Shown: positions 24,166-33,600 of the stretch, piece by piece
How the letters are laid out: each line of letters begins with the position of its first letter
How positions within the stretch are numbered: the stretch's first letter is position 1
Source of the DNA: Planctomycetota bacterium
GTDB lineage: Bacteria > Planctomycetota > Phycisphaerae > Phycisphaerales > UBA1924
DNA: 35,206 nt
Direction of reading: 5' to 3'
NCBI GenBank assembly: GCA_018242645.1
Contig: JAFEBN010000012.1
Location: forward strand, 1-35,206
The notes under the pieces: generated by a model
Databases searched by the model: none
Told to the model about the DNA's origin: nothing
What the model saw: only the letters and a program-made list of their open reading frames with translations
Position numbers and translations under genes: made by a program

Positions 24166-25675
24166 GCGAACTGTTGACCGAGACCATACCCCGCCCCTGC
24201 ACCAGCGATCCGATGCGAACGCCCGCGTTCTCAAGGTGTTCGTGCGGCATGGAGCGGGCAATTTCGACAACCAGCGTGTCGTCCGCGGGAGGGCCGTAGC
24301 GGAATTCCTCGACCGACCGCAGCAGGTCGCGGCTCCACGAGCGATCCGACGCGGGTGCGCCCGCCATGGACGCGACGAGCCGGAGGAAACCCTGCACGCC
24401 AAGCATCTTGCCCGAGCGATCGCGAGCTTCGATCGCCCCATCCGTGTACGCCACGAGCACATCGCCCGGTCCAAACTCCGTCACCAGCGGCGCCGCATCG
24501 AATTCCTTGGCATCGCAGGCCCCGAGCACGAGCGCCGTGGAGTTCAACTCCCGAACGGTGTTATCCACGCCGATGAGGAAGGCGGGCGGATGGCCCCCGC
24601 TGGCAAACTCCAGCACGCCGCTGCTCGAGTCGATGCGGATGCACAGGGCTGTCACGTACACGGAATGGGTCGCCAGTGTCAGGTGGACGTAGCGATTCAA
24701 CAGCGCCAGCACGCGCCCCGGGTCGATGGTGGGGTCTTCAGCAAAGACGCGCTCCAACTCGCCGTGCAGCCGGTTGACCGTGAGCGCCGCGGGGATCCCG
24801 TGCCCGGTCACATCCATCAGGACGACGCTCAGCCTCTGCCCCCCGCTGACGCCCGCGCCGATGTGCGCATAGAGATAGTCGCCGCCGATCTGTCGCATGG
24901 GTTCGTACTGATAACCCAGTCGCAACGGGCCGGCGTCGATCCGGGCCGGGAAGAGCGCTTCGTGAATGCGCCGGGCATCGGTCAGTTCCCTCCGCACTTC
25001 GCCGTAGCGCTGCTGCAGCACCGCCATCTTGAACTGACTCGCGTACTGCGAGTGTTTCAGCCAGGCAATCACAACGCTGGGCCCGAAAATTGCCACGGCG
25101 ATGAAGAACCAGCCGATCGCACGGCCCACCGAGAAGGACTGGACCACGCCAAGCACGATGAACAGCCCGCCCAGCGCCGTCGCGGCGAGCACCGCCGAGC
25201 GGGCCGCCCAGGGCAGCAGCACGCACGCCAGCAGAAGTGTGATCGACGCCGCCAGCCACCCCACGCTGCTGCCGATGCCCGCCTGCGCCGCCAGAAGGTG
25301 ATACGCGCCAACCAGCACCACCACCACCTGCGAAAGCCTCAGCAGCGACTGCTCTCGCACCTTGCCTCGCTGCGTCCAGAGCAGCGCGGTGATAAACACG
25401 ACGACAGGTATCAGGCTGGCCGCGATCGCGACGGCAGCGCGGAAACCTTCCTTCCACAGGGAACTCAACGCCTGGGCGGTGTTGTCCGAGGCTTCCTGAT
25501 ACAGGCCCACGACGCGGACGATCAGGCTGATGCCCGTGACCGCCGTGCCGAAGATGGCCCCGATCGCGCAGAAAATCACGAACCGCTGCTTCAACAGTTG
25601 AAGCGTGTGCGCTTCAAACTCGCCGGCGAATTCGGAGGTGTGCAGCGATCTGGTTTGGGCCCGCGAGTTCTTCAC
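24155..25675 (-). CDS. Membrane protein with SpoIIE (PP2C-like) phosphatase domain
   Basis: A 506-residue protein from GTG 25675, chosen because GTGA overlaps the stop of the adenosyltransferase gene. The N-terminal half (about 30-205) has about six hydrophobic segments. A helical linker of about 30 residues leads to the PP2C domain (about 245-480). Metal-binding aspartates are D266 in GGDY, D288 in LMDVTGHG, and the late YTDG and ADDT motifs. SpoIIE-type phosphatases dephosphorylate serine/threonine on anti-sigma antagonists or similar partners. No RsbW/RsbV-type partners are nearby, so the target is unknown. Confidence 0.88.
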   Translation of the reverse strand: MKNSRAQTRSLHTSEFAGEFEAHTLQLLKQRFVIFCAIGAIFGTAVTGISLIVRVVGLYQEASDNTAQALSSLWKEGFRAAVAIAASLIPVVVFITALLWTQRGKVREQSLLRLSQVVVVLVGAYHLLAAQAGIGSSVGWLAASITLLLACVLLPWAARSAVLAATALGGLFIVLGVVQSFSVGRAIGWFFIAVAIFGPSVVIAWLKHSQYASQFKMAVLQQRYGEVRRELTDARRIHEALFPARIDAGPLRLGYQYEPMRQIGGDYLYAHIGAGVSGGQRLSVVLMDVTGHGIPAALTVNRLHGELERVFAEDPTIDPGRVLALLNRYVHLTLATHSVYVTALCIRIDSSSGVLEFASGGHPPAFLIGVDNTVRELNSTALVLGACDAKEFDAAPLVTEFGPGDVLVAYTDGAIEARDRSGKMLGVQGFLRLVASMAGAPASDRSWSRDLLRSVEEFRYGPPADDTLVVEIARSMPHEHLENAGVRIGSLVQGRGMVSVNSSLSP

Positions 25676-26262
25676 GCCTCTTTCTTCCGTCCCGCACCCG
25701 GTCGCCAGAGTACATCGGTCGAGCCGTTTCCGTTCGCCGCACGGGCGAGGACAAACAGCAAATCGCTCAAACGGTTGAGATAGTGAATCGTCTGCGTACT
25801 GGTTGCACCCGGCTCCGCCTCGTGAAGGGCGACCGTCGCCCGTTCCGCCCGACGCGTGACCGTCCGGGCCGCATGCAACGCCGCCGCCAAGGGGGTGCCT
25901 CCGGGCAGCACAAAGCTGGTGAGGGCGGGGATCGACTCGTTCCACTGGTCGATCAACTGTTCCAGGTGGTCCACCTGCCCCTGCGTCATTCGGAGGGCGG
26001 CCATGGGCTTTTCTCCGGGATGGATAGGCGTGGCCAGATCGGCGCCCAGATCGAAGAGATCGTTCTGCACCAGCCGCAGGGCCTGACCTATCGGGGATTC
26101 GGTCGCAACGTGCAGGGCTGCCAGTCCAATGAACGAATTGGCCTCGTCCACCGTCCCGTAGGCCTCAACTCGAATGTTGGTCTTGGAGACCCTTTGGCCC
26201 CCGACCAACCCCGTCGTGCCGTCGTCGCCGGTTCGAGTGTATATCTTGTTCAACTTGACCAC
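25672..26262 (-). CDS. Cob(I)yrinic acid a,c-diamide adenosyltransferase, PduO type
   Basis: A 196-residue enzyme that transfers adenosyl from ATP to cob(I)alamin to make adenosylcobalamin. Start GTG 26262 (MVKLNKIYTRTGD) is chosen for its AGGGAAG binding site 9 bases upstream and its family N terminus. The ATP loop TRTGDDGTTGLVGG is at residues 9-22. Later motifs are VDEANSFIG, the RRAER arginine cluster and LNRLSDLLFVLAR, all hallmarks of PduO-type enzymes. No other cobalamin genes are in the window. Its stop overlaps the SpoIIE start (GTGA), and its start is 15 bases from the divergent recJ start. Confidence 0.93.
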   Translation of the reverse strand: MVKLNKIYTRTGDDGTTGLVGGQRVSKTNIRVEAYGTVDEANSFIGLAALHVATESPIGQALRLVQNDLFDLGADLATPIHPGEKPMAALRMTQGQVDHLEQLIDQWNESIPALTSFVLPGGTPLAAALHAARTVTRRAERATVALHEAEPGATSTQTIHYLNRLSDLLFVLARAANGNGSTDVLWRPGAGRKKEA

Positions 26263-26277
26263 GGATCGGCTTCCCTC

Positions 26278-28077
26278 GTGACAACGCCTCTTCCAACCGC
26301 AAGACAGAGTATCCGACCCGTCGAGGTTGACGCTCGTGTTTCGCCATCGGTTGTCCGCGGCGTGCGGGGCGTCTGGAAGCTCCCGGCTCCGCAGCTTTCG
26401 CCGGAACCCCTGATCCGACGCATACTTGCATCGCGCGGGATCGATGAACCTGATTTTCTGTCTCCCTCGCTTCTCCAGCTCCACGATCCGGTGCTGCTTC
26501 CGGGGATCAACGCTGCAGCCGAGAGAATCCTGCTGGGGCTGCAGCGAAACCAGCGGATCGTCATTTACGCCGATTACGACGTAGACGGGGTCTCCGCCGC
26601 GGCCATCCTGTGGTATATCTTCCGTGCCATCGCACCCGGGGCGGCCGTCTCCACGTATTTGCCGCATCGACTCGAAGAGGGTTACGGGCTGAACGGCGAG
26701 GCGATCGCCCATCTCTGCGACGGCAACGACCTGATCGTGAGCGTTGATTGCGGCGTGACCGCCGTCACCCCCGCACGCGTTGCTCGCGAGCGCGGGATCG
26801 ACCTGATCATCACCGACCACCACACCCCGCCGCTCGAGCCCGCCAGTCTGCCCAGGGCCCACAGCATTGTCCACCCGAGCGTGCCGGGTCAGCCCCCCTA
26901 TCCGTTCCCCCATCTGTGCGGCGCGGGCGTGGCGTTCAAACTGGCGTGGCGTCTCGCGACGCTCGTGAGCGGGGGCGAACGGGCGAGCCCGGAGTTTCGG
27001 AAACTGCTGGTGGAGCTGCTGGCGCTGGCCGCGATGGGCGTGATCGCGGATGTGGTGCCGCTGCGGGGCGAAAACCGTGTCATCGCCAAATTCGGCCTTG
27101 ACCAGATCCGGCGCAGTTCACTGGTCGGCGTGCGGGCACTACGCGACGAGTCCAAGCTTGGCGGCGATGATGTGGACGCATCCGACGTGGGTTTTCGCCT
27201 CGGGCCGAGGCTCAACGCGATCGGCCGGCTCGGGCATGCTCGCGAGGCGCTCGAACTGCTGACGACCGACAATGAAGCCCGTGCGATGGAGATCGCGCGC
27301 TCGCTGACACGCTGGAACGATGAGCGTCGCAAGACCGAAGCGGAAATCACCCAGCGGGCCGAGTCGCTCGCCATCGAGCGCGGGATGACGGCGCCGGAAC
27401 ACCGGGCCATCGTGTTGAGCGATCCGGACTGGCACCGGGGCGTGGTCGGCATCTGCTGCTCGCGACTGGTGGGCAAGTTCTACCGCCCCACCCTGCTGCT
27501 TCAACGCGACGGCGACCTGTGCCACGGATCGGGCCGTTCAATCGACGGATTCGACCTGCACGCGGCACTCGCCCACTGCGCCGATCTTCTCGAGAGTTTC
27601 GGCGGACACACGATGGCGGCTGGCCTGAAAATCCGAGCCGAACGCGTGGACGAGTTCACGCGCCGCTTCGTCGCGTTCGCGAACGAACGCCTGAAGAGCG
27701 ACGATCTGGTCCGCACGCTACGAGCGGATGCGGAATGCCGACTTCGCGAGCTCGACCTGAACTCCGCCGAGGAATTACACGCCATGTCGCCGTTCGGACG
27801 CGACAACGAAAAACCGTGTGTGCTGGTCCGGGGAGCCACCCTGCTTTCCCCGCCACGGATGCTGGGACAGACCGGCAAGCACCTGGTCTTCGATGTGCGT
27901 CAGGACAACGCGGTCATGCGTGTGAAGGCGTGGAACTGGGCGGAAGCCATCGCGCCGTTGAGCCTTCGACCGGGCGTTGAACTCGAGCTGTTGCTTTCCC
28001 CGGAGATAAATGCATGGAACGGGCGTAGATCCGTCGAGTGCACGCTCGAAGATCTCCGCCTCACCGGCATCCGCTAG
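26278..28077 (+). CDS. recJ: Single-stranded-DNA-specific exonuclease RecJ
   Basis: A 599-residue DHH-superfamily nuclease, about normal for RecJ, that digests single-stranded DNA 5' to 3' in recombination and mismatch repair. GTG 26278 is the likeliest start; the binding site is weak and a later GTG is possible. Motif I is ADYDVDGVSA, motif III is TDHHTPP, and a further conserved block is NAIGRLGHA. The DHHA1 nucleic-acid-binding part has SFGGHTMAAGL. The C-terminal OB-fold region ends the protein. It converges on the HAF-repeat dockerin gene with 6 bases between stops. Confidence 0.95.
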   Translation: MTTPLPTARQSIRPVEVDARVSPSVVRGVRGVWKLPAPQLSPEPLIRRILASRGIDEPDFLSPSLLQLHDPVLLPGINAAAERILLGLQRNQRIVIYADYDVDGVSAAAILWYIFRAIAPGAAVSTYLPHRLEEGYGLNGEAIAHLCDGNDLIVSVDCGVTAVTPARVARERGIDLIITDHHTPPLEPASLPRAHSIVHPSVPGQPPYPFPHLCGAGVAFKLAWRLATLVSGGERASPEFRKLLVELLALAAMGVIADVVPLRGENRVIAKFGLDQIRRSSLVGVRALRDESKLGGDDVDASDVGFRLGPRLNAIGRLGHAREALELLTTDNEARAMEIARSLTRWNDERRKTEAEITQRAESLAIERGMTAPEHRAIVLSDPDWHRGVVGICCSRLVGKFYRPTLLLQRDGDLCHGSGRSIDGFDLHAALAHCADLLESFGGHTMAAGLKIRAERVDEFTRRFVAFANERLKSDDLVRTLRADAECRLRELDLNSAEELHAMSPFGRDNEKPCVLVRGATLLSPPRMLGQTGKHLVFDVRQDNAVMRVKAWNWAEAIAPLSLRPGVELELLLSPEINAWNGRRSVECTLEDLRLTGIR

Positions 28078-28083
28078 CTGCTC

Positions 28084-29367
28084 TTACGGACAAACCGTCA
28101 GGTTGTAGGAGATCAGGAACAGCCCGAAGTCGGCGTCGTCCACCACGCCATCGAGATTGAGGTCACCCGGACACTCCTCCGGAGCCGCTGGGCAGGCGTA
28201 CTTGCTGTACGCCTGGTTGAACAGCACGTAGTCGAGGTCGTCGACCACGCCATCCAAGTTCAGATCCGCCGCGCACAGCGGACGCTGGGTCAGGATGAAC
28301 AGGCGGGACACGTTGCCTCGTTTGCCGCTCGCGACGATCTGCCCCACGTCGTTGATATCCAGCAGAAGGTTGATGGTCACGTCCGACGGCAGGTTCACGA
28401 GCGTGCGAAGGTCGTACCACTTGCCATCCTGGTAAAGACCCGTCGGATAGCCCACGCTCGTGGCGATGATCTGGCCAAGAGAGTTCAGACGCAGCGGCCC
28501 GCTGGGAACGGTCACGCCCTGCACGAGCGGTCCGAACGTGTAGATCTTGTTGGCCACCCCGTTGCTGAACAGCTGGATTCCCACCTTGGTCACGCCGTTT
28601 TCTACCCAGCTCGCGTTGCTGAGTACCTGTCCGACGTCATTCATCGTGGGCGCGGAGGAGTAGTAGACATCGGGAACCGTCGCGACGGTTCCGTTGGCGC
28701 TGTAGACGTAGTAGCTGCTCATCAGCGAGCAGCCGCCGCCCACGCGCGTCTGGGAGCCATAGCCGTTGACCAGGATGTCGCTGGCGTTGTTGATCGCGTA
28801 CGCAACGCTCGAATAGACCGTGCAAGCCGAGGTGCACTGCTGCGACCATGGCCCGGCCGTTTTCCACGCGTTGGTCTTGCCGTAACCACCCTTGCCGTAC
28901 CACTGCGTGCTGCCATTGCCGCAATCGACAACGCTGAAGGGCACCACAAACACACCCGTTTCGCGTTTGTTGTTGATGCCCGTGGGGTTATTGGCCATCC
29001 ACACGGGACCTGTCGGGCCGTCCACGAGCACACCGTTCACCCACGACCAGGCACGGTTGATGGTGTTTCCGGTTTCCTGATAGGTGCCGCACACATCGCC
29101 GAAGTCGTTGATGCCGGTGACCTGCGTCCAGGTGCGTCCGGGCTTGCTCGGCACGGACTGCAGAATGCCGCCCTTCCAGACGACAGGCCCGGTTGTGGTC
29201 TGTGCCGCGACCCACCCCTTGAGATTGATGAATGCTTTGTTCGCCAGCACGGAAACGGGGATCTCGCCCGTGAGGTCGAACCGGCCCGGCGCCGCGAATG
29301 ACGCAGACGCACAAAGGACGCCCACCAGCGCCATGAAGGCTGATTCACAGATCGTGTTCGCGCGCAT
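28084..29367 (-). CDS. Secreted HAF-repeat protein with C-terminal dockerin
   Basis: A 427-residue protein. ATG 29367 gives a signal peptide of about 25 residues ending SFA. The mature part contains repeated motifs like GINDFGDVCG, AINNASDIL, MNDVGQVLS, LNSLGQIIA and INDVGQIVA. These are HAF-type extracellular repeats, thought to form a propeller-like array. The last 65 or so residues hold two dockerin loops, DLNLDGVVDDLD and DLNLDGVVDDAD, each followed by an aromatic helix, ending in Cys-Pro. The dockerin could anchor it to a cohesin-like partner or be a sorting tag, but no cohesin is visible in the window. Function beyond that is unknown. Confidence 0.82.
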   Translation of the reverse strand: MRANTICESAFMALVGVLCASASFAAPGRFDLTGEIPVSVLANKAFINLKGWVAAQTTTGPVVWKGGILQSVPSKPGRTWTQVTGINDFGDVCGTYQETGNTINRAWSWVNGVLVDGPTGPVWMANNPTGINNKRETGVFVVPFSVVDCGNGSTQWYGKGGYGKTNAWKTAGPWSQQCTSACTVYSSVAYAINNASDILVNGYGSQTRVGGGCSLMSSYYVYSANGTVATVPDVYYSSAPTMNDVGQVLSNASWVENGVTKVGIQLFSNGVANKIYTFGPLVQGVTVPSGPLRLNSLGQIIATSVGYPTGLYQDGKWYDLRTLVNLPSDVTINLLLDINDVGQIVASGKRGNVSRLFILTQRPLCAADLNLDGVVDDLDYVLFNQAYSKYACPAAPEECPGDLNLDGVVDDADFGLFLISYNLTVCP

Positions 29368-29482
29368 CACAATCCAATCCGGCCGCTGGCGGCCTGACGA
29401 TCCGTCGTCGTGATGGGTGTCGACCACCTGGTCCGCGATCCACGCGCACCCGTCGAGTGCACCCTGCTCCCCTCAACACACA

Positions 29483-29512
29483 ATGCTAACTGGCTTGGGG
29501 CCGAAAAGGCAA
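29483..29512 (-). promoter_or_regulatory. Sigma70-like promoter candidate for the HAF-repeat gene
   Basis: On the minus strand, TTGCCT (29512-29507) and TAGCAT (29488-29483) are spaced by 18 bases. Transcription would start about 110 bases upstream of the ATG at 29367. The -10 is four of six to consensus. The surrounding 186-base gap holds no gene that I can see. Confidence 0.35.
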
Positions 29513-29553
29513 TCAAAACCTTTCGTCCGAGAACTCATTACTGCATTCAGTTG

Positions 29554-30600
29554 TTAGGGTGCACTTGCGCCGAGCGTGTCCGCGTCCGGGTGCCGCAATT
29601 GCTTGGCACGCTCGCGCAACCGATCAAAAGCCTCGGTCTTTCCCGCTCTTTTCGCCCGCACCGCCGCATCGAAGGCCAGGTTGGCGTTCCTCGGCGCCGC
29701 GTCGGACGCGTTGGCGAGTATCTCGGCCGCGTCCGCGTCGCGACGCGCCGCAGAGAGCGCATCTGCGAGCACCCGCGCGTAGAACTCCTGCGTCTTTTCC
29801 GCCGGCTCGAGCGCGACAAGCAATTCCACCGCCTGCTCGGGCTTGCCGGCACGAAGGTTGATCCTCGCATCGATCGCACGCCACAGCGTCACGCGCGGCT
29901 GAAGCTTGCGTGCCTTCTCGATCTGCTGTGCCGCGGCATCGAGCTTGTTTTCGCGCAGCGCGATCTCGGCCAGCGAGCCCCAGACCCGCGCATCCTCTGG
30001 GTTGAGCGAGCCCGCGCGAACGAGGTTGGCCCGCGCCTCGTTGAGCTTGTTCAATTGCAATTGCACCTGGCCCAGGTACAGCGGGTACTCGGCGTTGGAC
30101 GGGTCCGCGGTCTGTGCGGCGCCGTAGTGCTCGATCGCGCGATCGTTCTTCCCCAGCATGCTGGCGACGGTGCCCGCCTGGAACTCCAGCTTGGCATCGC
30201 GGTCGCCGGCGGCAAGCGCCCGCAGATAGCTCTCGTAAGCGCCCGCGAGTTCGTCCTTGCCCAGGAGCAGTTCGGCCATGGCGACATGCAGCCGTTGATC
30301 GGCCGCGAACTGCTCGAGCGCGCCGCGCACGACCGCTTCGGCTTCGGCTGCCTTGCCCTGCCGGAGGAGCTTGTCCACCGAATCGAGAATCTCATCGACC
30401 TTGCGGCTGTCCGTCGCGGAGACGCGACGGGGTGTCTGGGCCGGGCCGGCCGAGGCAGCGACGTTGGGAAGTCCTCGCAGCGGCGCCGCCCATGGCAGCG
30501 GCGCCGCAGGATCGCGCAGGAGGTACACCGTGGCGCCGATCACACCGGCAACCAGCACCAGCGCAAAGAGCGCCGCAAGCTTTAAAAAGCCGGGGCGCAT
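29554..30600 (-). CDS. Membrane-anchored TPR-repeat protein
   Basis: A 348-residue protein from ATG 30600 (MRPGFLKLAAL). A single hydrophobic segment (about 6-28) anchors it, with the rest likely outside. From about residue 75 it is a run of tetratricopeptide-like helical repeats: KLLRQGKAAEAEAVVRGAL, ELAGAYESYLRALAAGD, ARANLVRAGSLNPED and KLDAAAQQIEKARKLQP. Such repeats mediate protein-protein contacts. No catalytic domain is seen. It is divergent from valS, with 44 bases between starts. Confidence 0.8.
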   Translation of the reverse strand: MRPGFLKLAALFALVLVAGVIGATVYLLRDPAAPLPWAAPLRGLPNVAASAGPAQTPRRVSATDSRKVDEILDSVDKLLRQGKAAEAEAVVRGALEQFAADQRLHVAMAELLLGKDELAGAYESYLRALAAGDRDAKLEFQAGTVASMLGKNDRAIEHYGAAQTADPSNAEYPLYLGQVQLQLNKLNEARANLVRAGSLNPEDARVWGSLAEIALRENKLDAAAQQIEKARKLQPRVTLWRAIDARINLRAGKPEQAVELLVALEPAEKTQEFYARVLADALSAARRDADAAEILANASDAAPRNANLAFDAAVRAKRAGKTEAFDRLRERAKQLRHPDADTLGASAP

Positions 30601-30644
30601 CGCCCGCAGGACGCCCGTCCCGCGCCGCGTACACTCGCCCTCCA

Positions 30645-33600
30645 ATGACCGAGTCTTCCAAGCCATCTTCCGGTGCCCAGGGTTCCGGCGGCCCGATTGG
30701 GGAACTCCCCAAGCAGTACAAGCCCGCCGACCACGAACAGCGTATTCGCGCCCAGTGGGACGAGGCGAAGGCTTTCCACGCCGACCCCCAGCGTGTGCTC
30801 CGTGGCGAAGCCAAGCCCTATTGCATCGTCATCCCTCCACCCAACGTGACCGATCGGTTGCACCTTGGTCACGCGCTCAACAACACCCTGCAGGACGTGC
30901 TCGCACGCTCGCATCGGATGATGGGGTTTGAGACCCTTTGGATGGCGGGAACGGATCATGCCGGCATCGCGACGCAGGCCGTGGTGGAGCGGCGTCTCAA
31001 AAAGGAAGAAGGAATCACCCGCCAGCAGCTCGGGCGGGAGAAGTTCGTCGCAAAGGTGCAGGCATTCAAGGACGAGTACGAAAAGATCATCACCGATCAG
31101 CTCAAGCTGATGGGCTGCTCGTGCGACTGGGATCGGCAGCGCTTCACGATGGACGAGGTGTGCGCCCGCGCCGTGCGCGAGGCCTTTTTCCGCCTGTTCA
31201 AAGACGGCCTCATCTACCGCGGCAAGCGCCTCGTGAACTGGGACCCGGTGCTCCAGACCGCCGTCGCCGACGATGAGTGCTACGACGAAGAGATCGACTC
31301 ATCGTTCTACTACCTGCGCTACCCGCTGGTGCATCGCGACGACCCGAAAGAAGACGCCCAGCCCGTCACCTGGAACGAGTTGGCGCGGCGCGGTTACCCC
31401 GGCGCCGAAAAGCACCGGGGCGAAGAGCAGGCCTGGGTGACGGTCGCGACGACGCGCCCGGAGACATACCTGGGCGACACCGCTGTCGCAGTCAACCCGA
31501 AGGACCCTCGCGCCAACGGTCTGCGCGGACTCTTCGTCGAATTGCCCCTGGTCGGTCGCATTATCCCCATTCTCGAAGACGATTACGTGGTGCTCCCGGC
31601 GAGTCTGGAGAACGCGATCGACTTCGCGCCGCGGGAACACGCCTCCGATGCTCCGGCTTCAGCCGGCGCCGCACCATCGGCGCATCACCGGCCCGAGCCG
31701 CGCGGAAGGTCCGGCGCTCCGCACACGGGCGAGGGCAGTGAACCCGAAGACCCCAAGGCCAAATACGCCACCGGCTTCCTGAAGGTCACGCCGGCGCACG
31801 ATCCCAACGATTACGAACTCGGCCTGCGGCACACGGCGGCGATCGAAGCCTGCGGCAACGCGGTCCTGATCAACATGCTCGCTCCGGACGGCACCGTGAG
31901 CGACAAGCACGGCTGGTCCGATGTGGGGGATGCGCACCTGTTCGTGGGCTTGCCCCGTGAAAAGGCTCGCAAGAAAGTGATCGAGGAGTTCGCCGCCCGA
32001 ACCCTGGCCGGTTCGTCCACAACGCTCCTCGCGGAAACCAGGCCCTATCGCCACAGCGTGAAGCACAGCGACCGCAGCAAGGCGATCATCGAGCCCTACC
32101 TGAGCGATCAGTGGTATGTGAAGGTGACGGATGATCGGCTCGCGCCGGCGGCGAATCGCGCGCTCGTGGCGGAGCAACGCTCAAAGCAACAAAGCTCAAA
32201 GCAGCAAATAGGGGCAGATGGGGACGGGGAACTGAGGTTTTATCCGGCTCGCTACGCGAAGACGTACGAGCAGTGGCACGATGGGATTCGGGATTGGTGT
32301 ATCAGTCGGCAGCTTTGGTGGGGGCACCGGGTGCCGGTGTGGAGTATGGAGAATGCGCCTCCTGAGGCAATTCAATGGCTTGGGCTGAACCGCGACTCGG
32401 TTTGCGTTCGAACGATTGGGACGCTGACGTTTGCTTGCGTGAATGGCCTCTATAATGCCGCTGCCGTCGAGAAGCGGCTGCACACTTGGGGTTTCGGGCA
32501 AGACACCGACGTCCTCGACACATGGTTCTCCTCCGCCCTCTGGCCCATCTCCACGATGGGCTGGCCGAACCCGCAGCTCGCCAGCAAGGGTTTTGAAGGC
32601 CTCCTCCAGGCCTTCAACCCCACCACCACGCTTTGCACCGCGCGAGAGATCATCACGCTCTGGGTGAGCCGCATGGTGATGTTCGAGCGCTACCTGATGC
32701 CGGAGAGGTGGGAAACAGAGAAAACCAAGCCGAACGCTCTCGCCTCGCTGGATGAAAACGGCCAAGGCCGCGGCCCGCTTCCATTCAAAAACGTCTTCAT
32801 CCACGCCGTCATTCAGGACGGCGAAGGACGCAAGATGTCCAAGAGTCTCGGCAACGGGCTCGATCCGCTCGACATCATCGCCTCGCACGGCTCCGACGCC
32901 ATGCGCTTCACGCTCTGTCAGATGACCACCCAGACGCAGGACGTGCGGATGCCGATGGTGAAGGACCCCGCGACGGGGCGCAACACCTCGCCCAAATTCG
33001 ACCTGGGTCGCAACTTCGCCAACAAGCTCTGGAACGCCGCCCGCTTCACGATGTCGATGCTCGGAGCTACTTCCCATCCGACATCCGACATCCCACATCC
33101 GACATCGCTCATCGATCGCTGGATGCTCTCGCGCCTCGCGACCGCAACCAGCGAAGTGAATGAGGCCATCACCAACTTCGAGTACAGCAACTACGCCCAG
33201 ACGATGTACGACCTGCTCTGGCGCGATTTCTGCGACTGGTATCTCGAAGCCATCAAGCCGACCATCGCTTCGGACGTCTCGCAGCAGGCCGTGCTCCGCA
33301 CCACGCTCGAGTGCATTCTGCGTCTGCTCCACCCGATCATGCCCTACGTGACCGAGGCGGTCTACGAGCAGGTGAAACTACTCTCCGCCGCGCCCATCCC
33401 GGGCATCGCGCTCGCGCCGCCCCGGAAGGGCGGCTTGCTCTGCACCGCGGGCTGGCCGCAAGTCGCGCCGTCACTCCGTCAGCCGGCGGTCGAAACCGAT
33501 TTCGAGCGTCTGCGCAGCCTGATCACCGTGATCCGCGAGGTGCGGGCCCAGCATGGCGTGGTGCCCAAGCGGCGCATCACCCTTCACGTGCCCGTGGGCA

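Noticed and set aside
23969..25783. Open frame of about 604 codons opposite the SpoIIE phosphatase
   Set aside because: No motif is seen and it overlaps clear PP2C and membrane segments on the other strand; a mirror frame of high-GC DNA.
29410..30585. Open frame of 391 codons opposite the TPR protein
   Set aside because: It is rich in Arg, Gly and Leu with no domain, and the opposite strand has clear TPR repeats with a membrane anchor.
33075..33106. CRISPR-like array
   Set aside because: The repeat is seven bases long, contiguous without spacers and inside a coding region.
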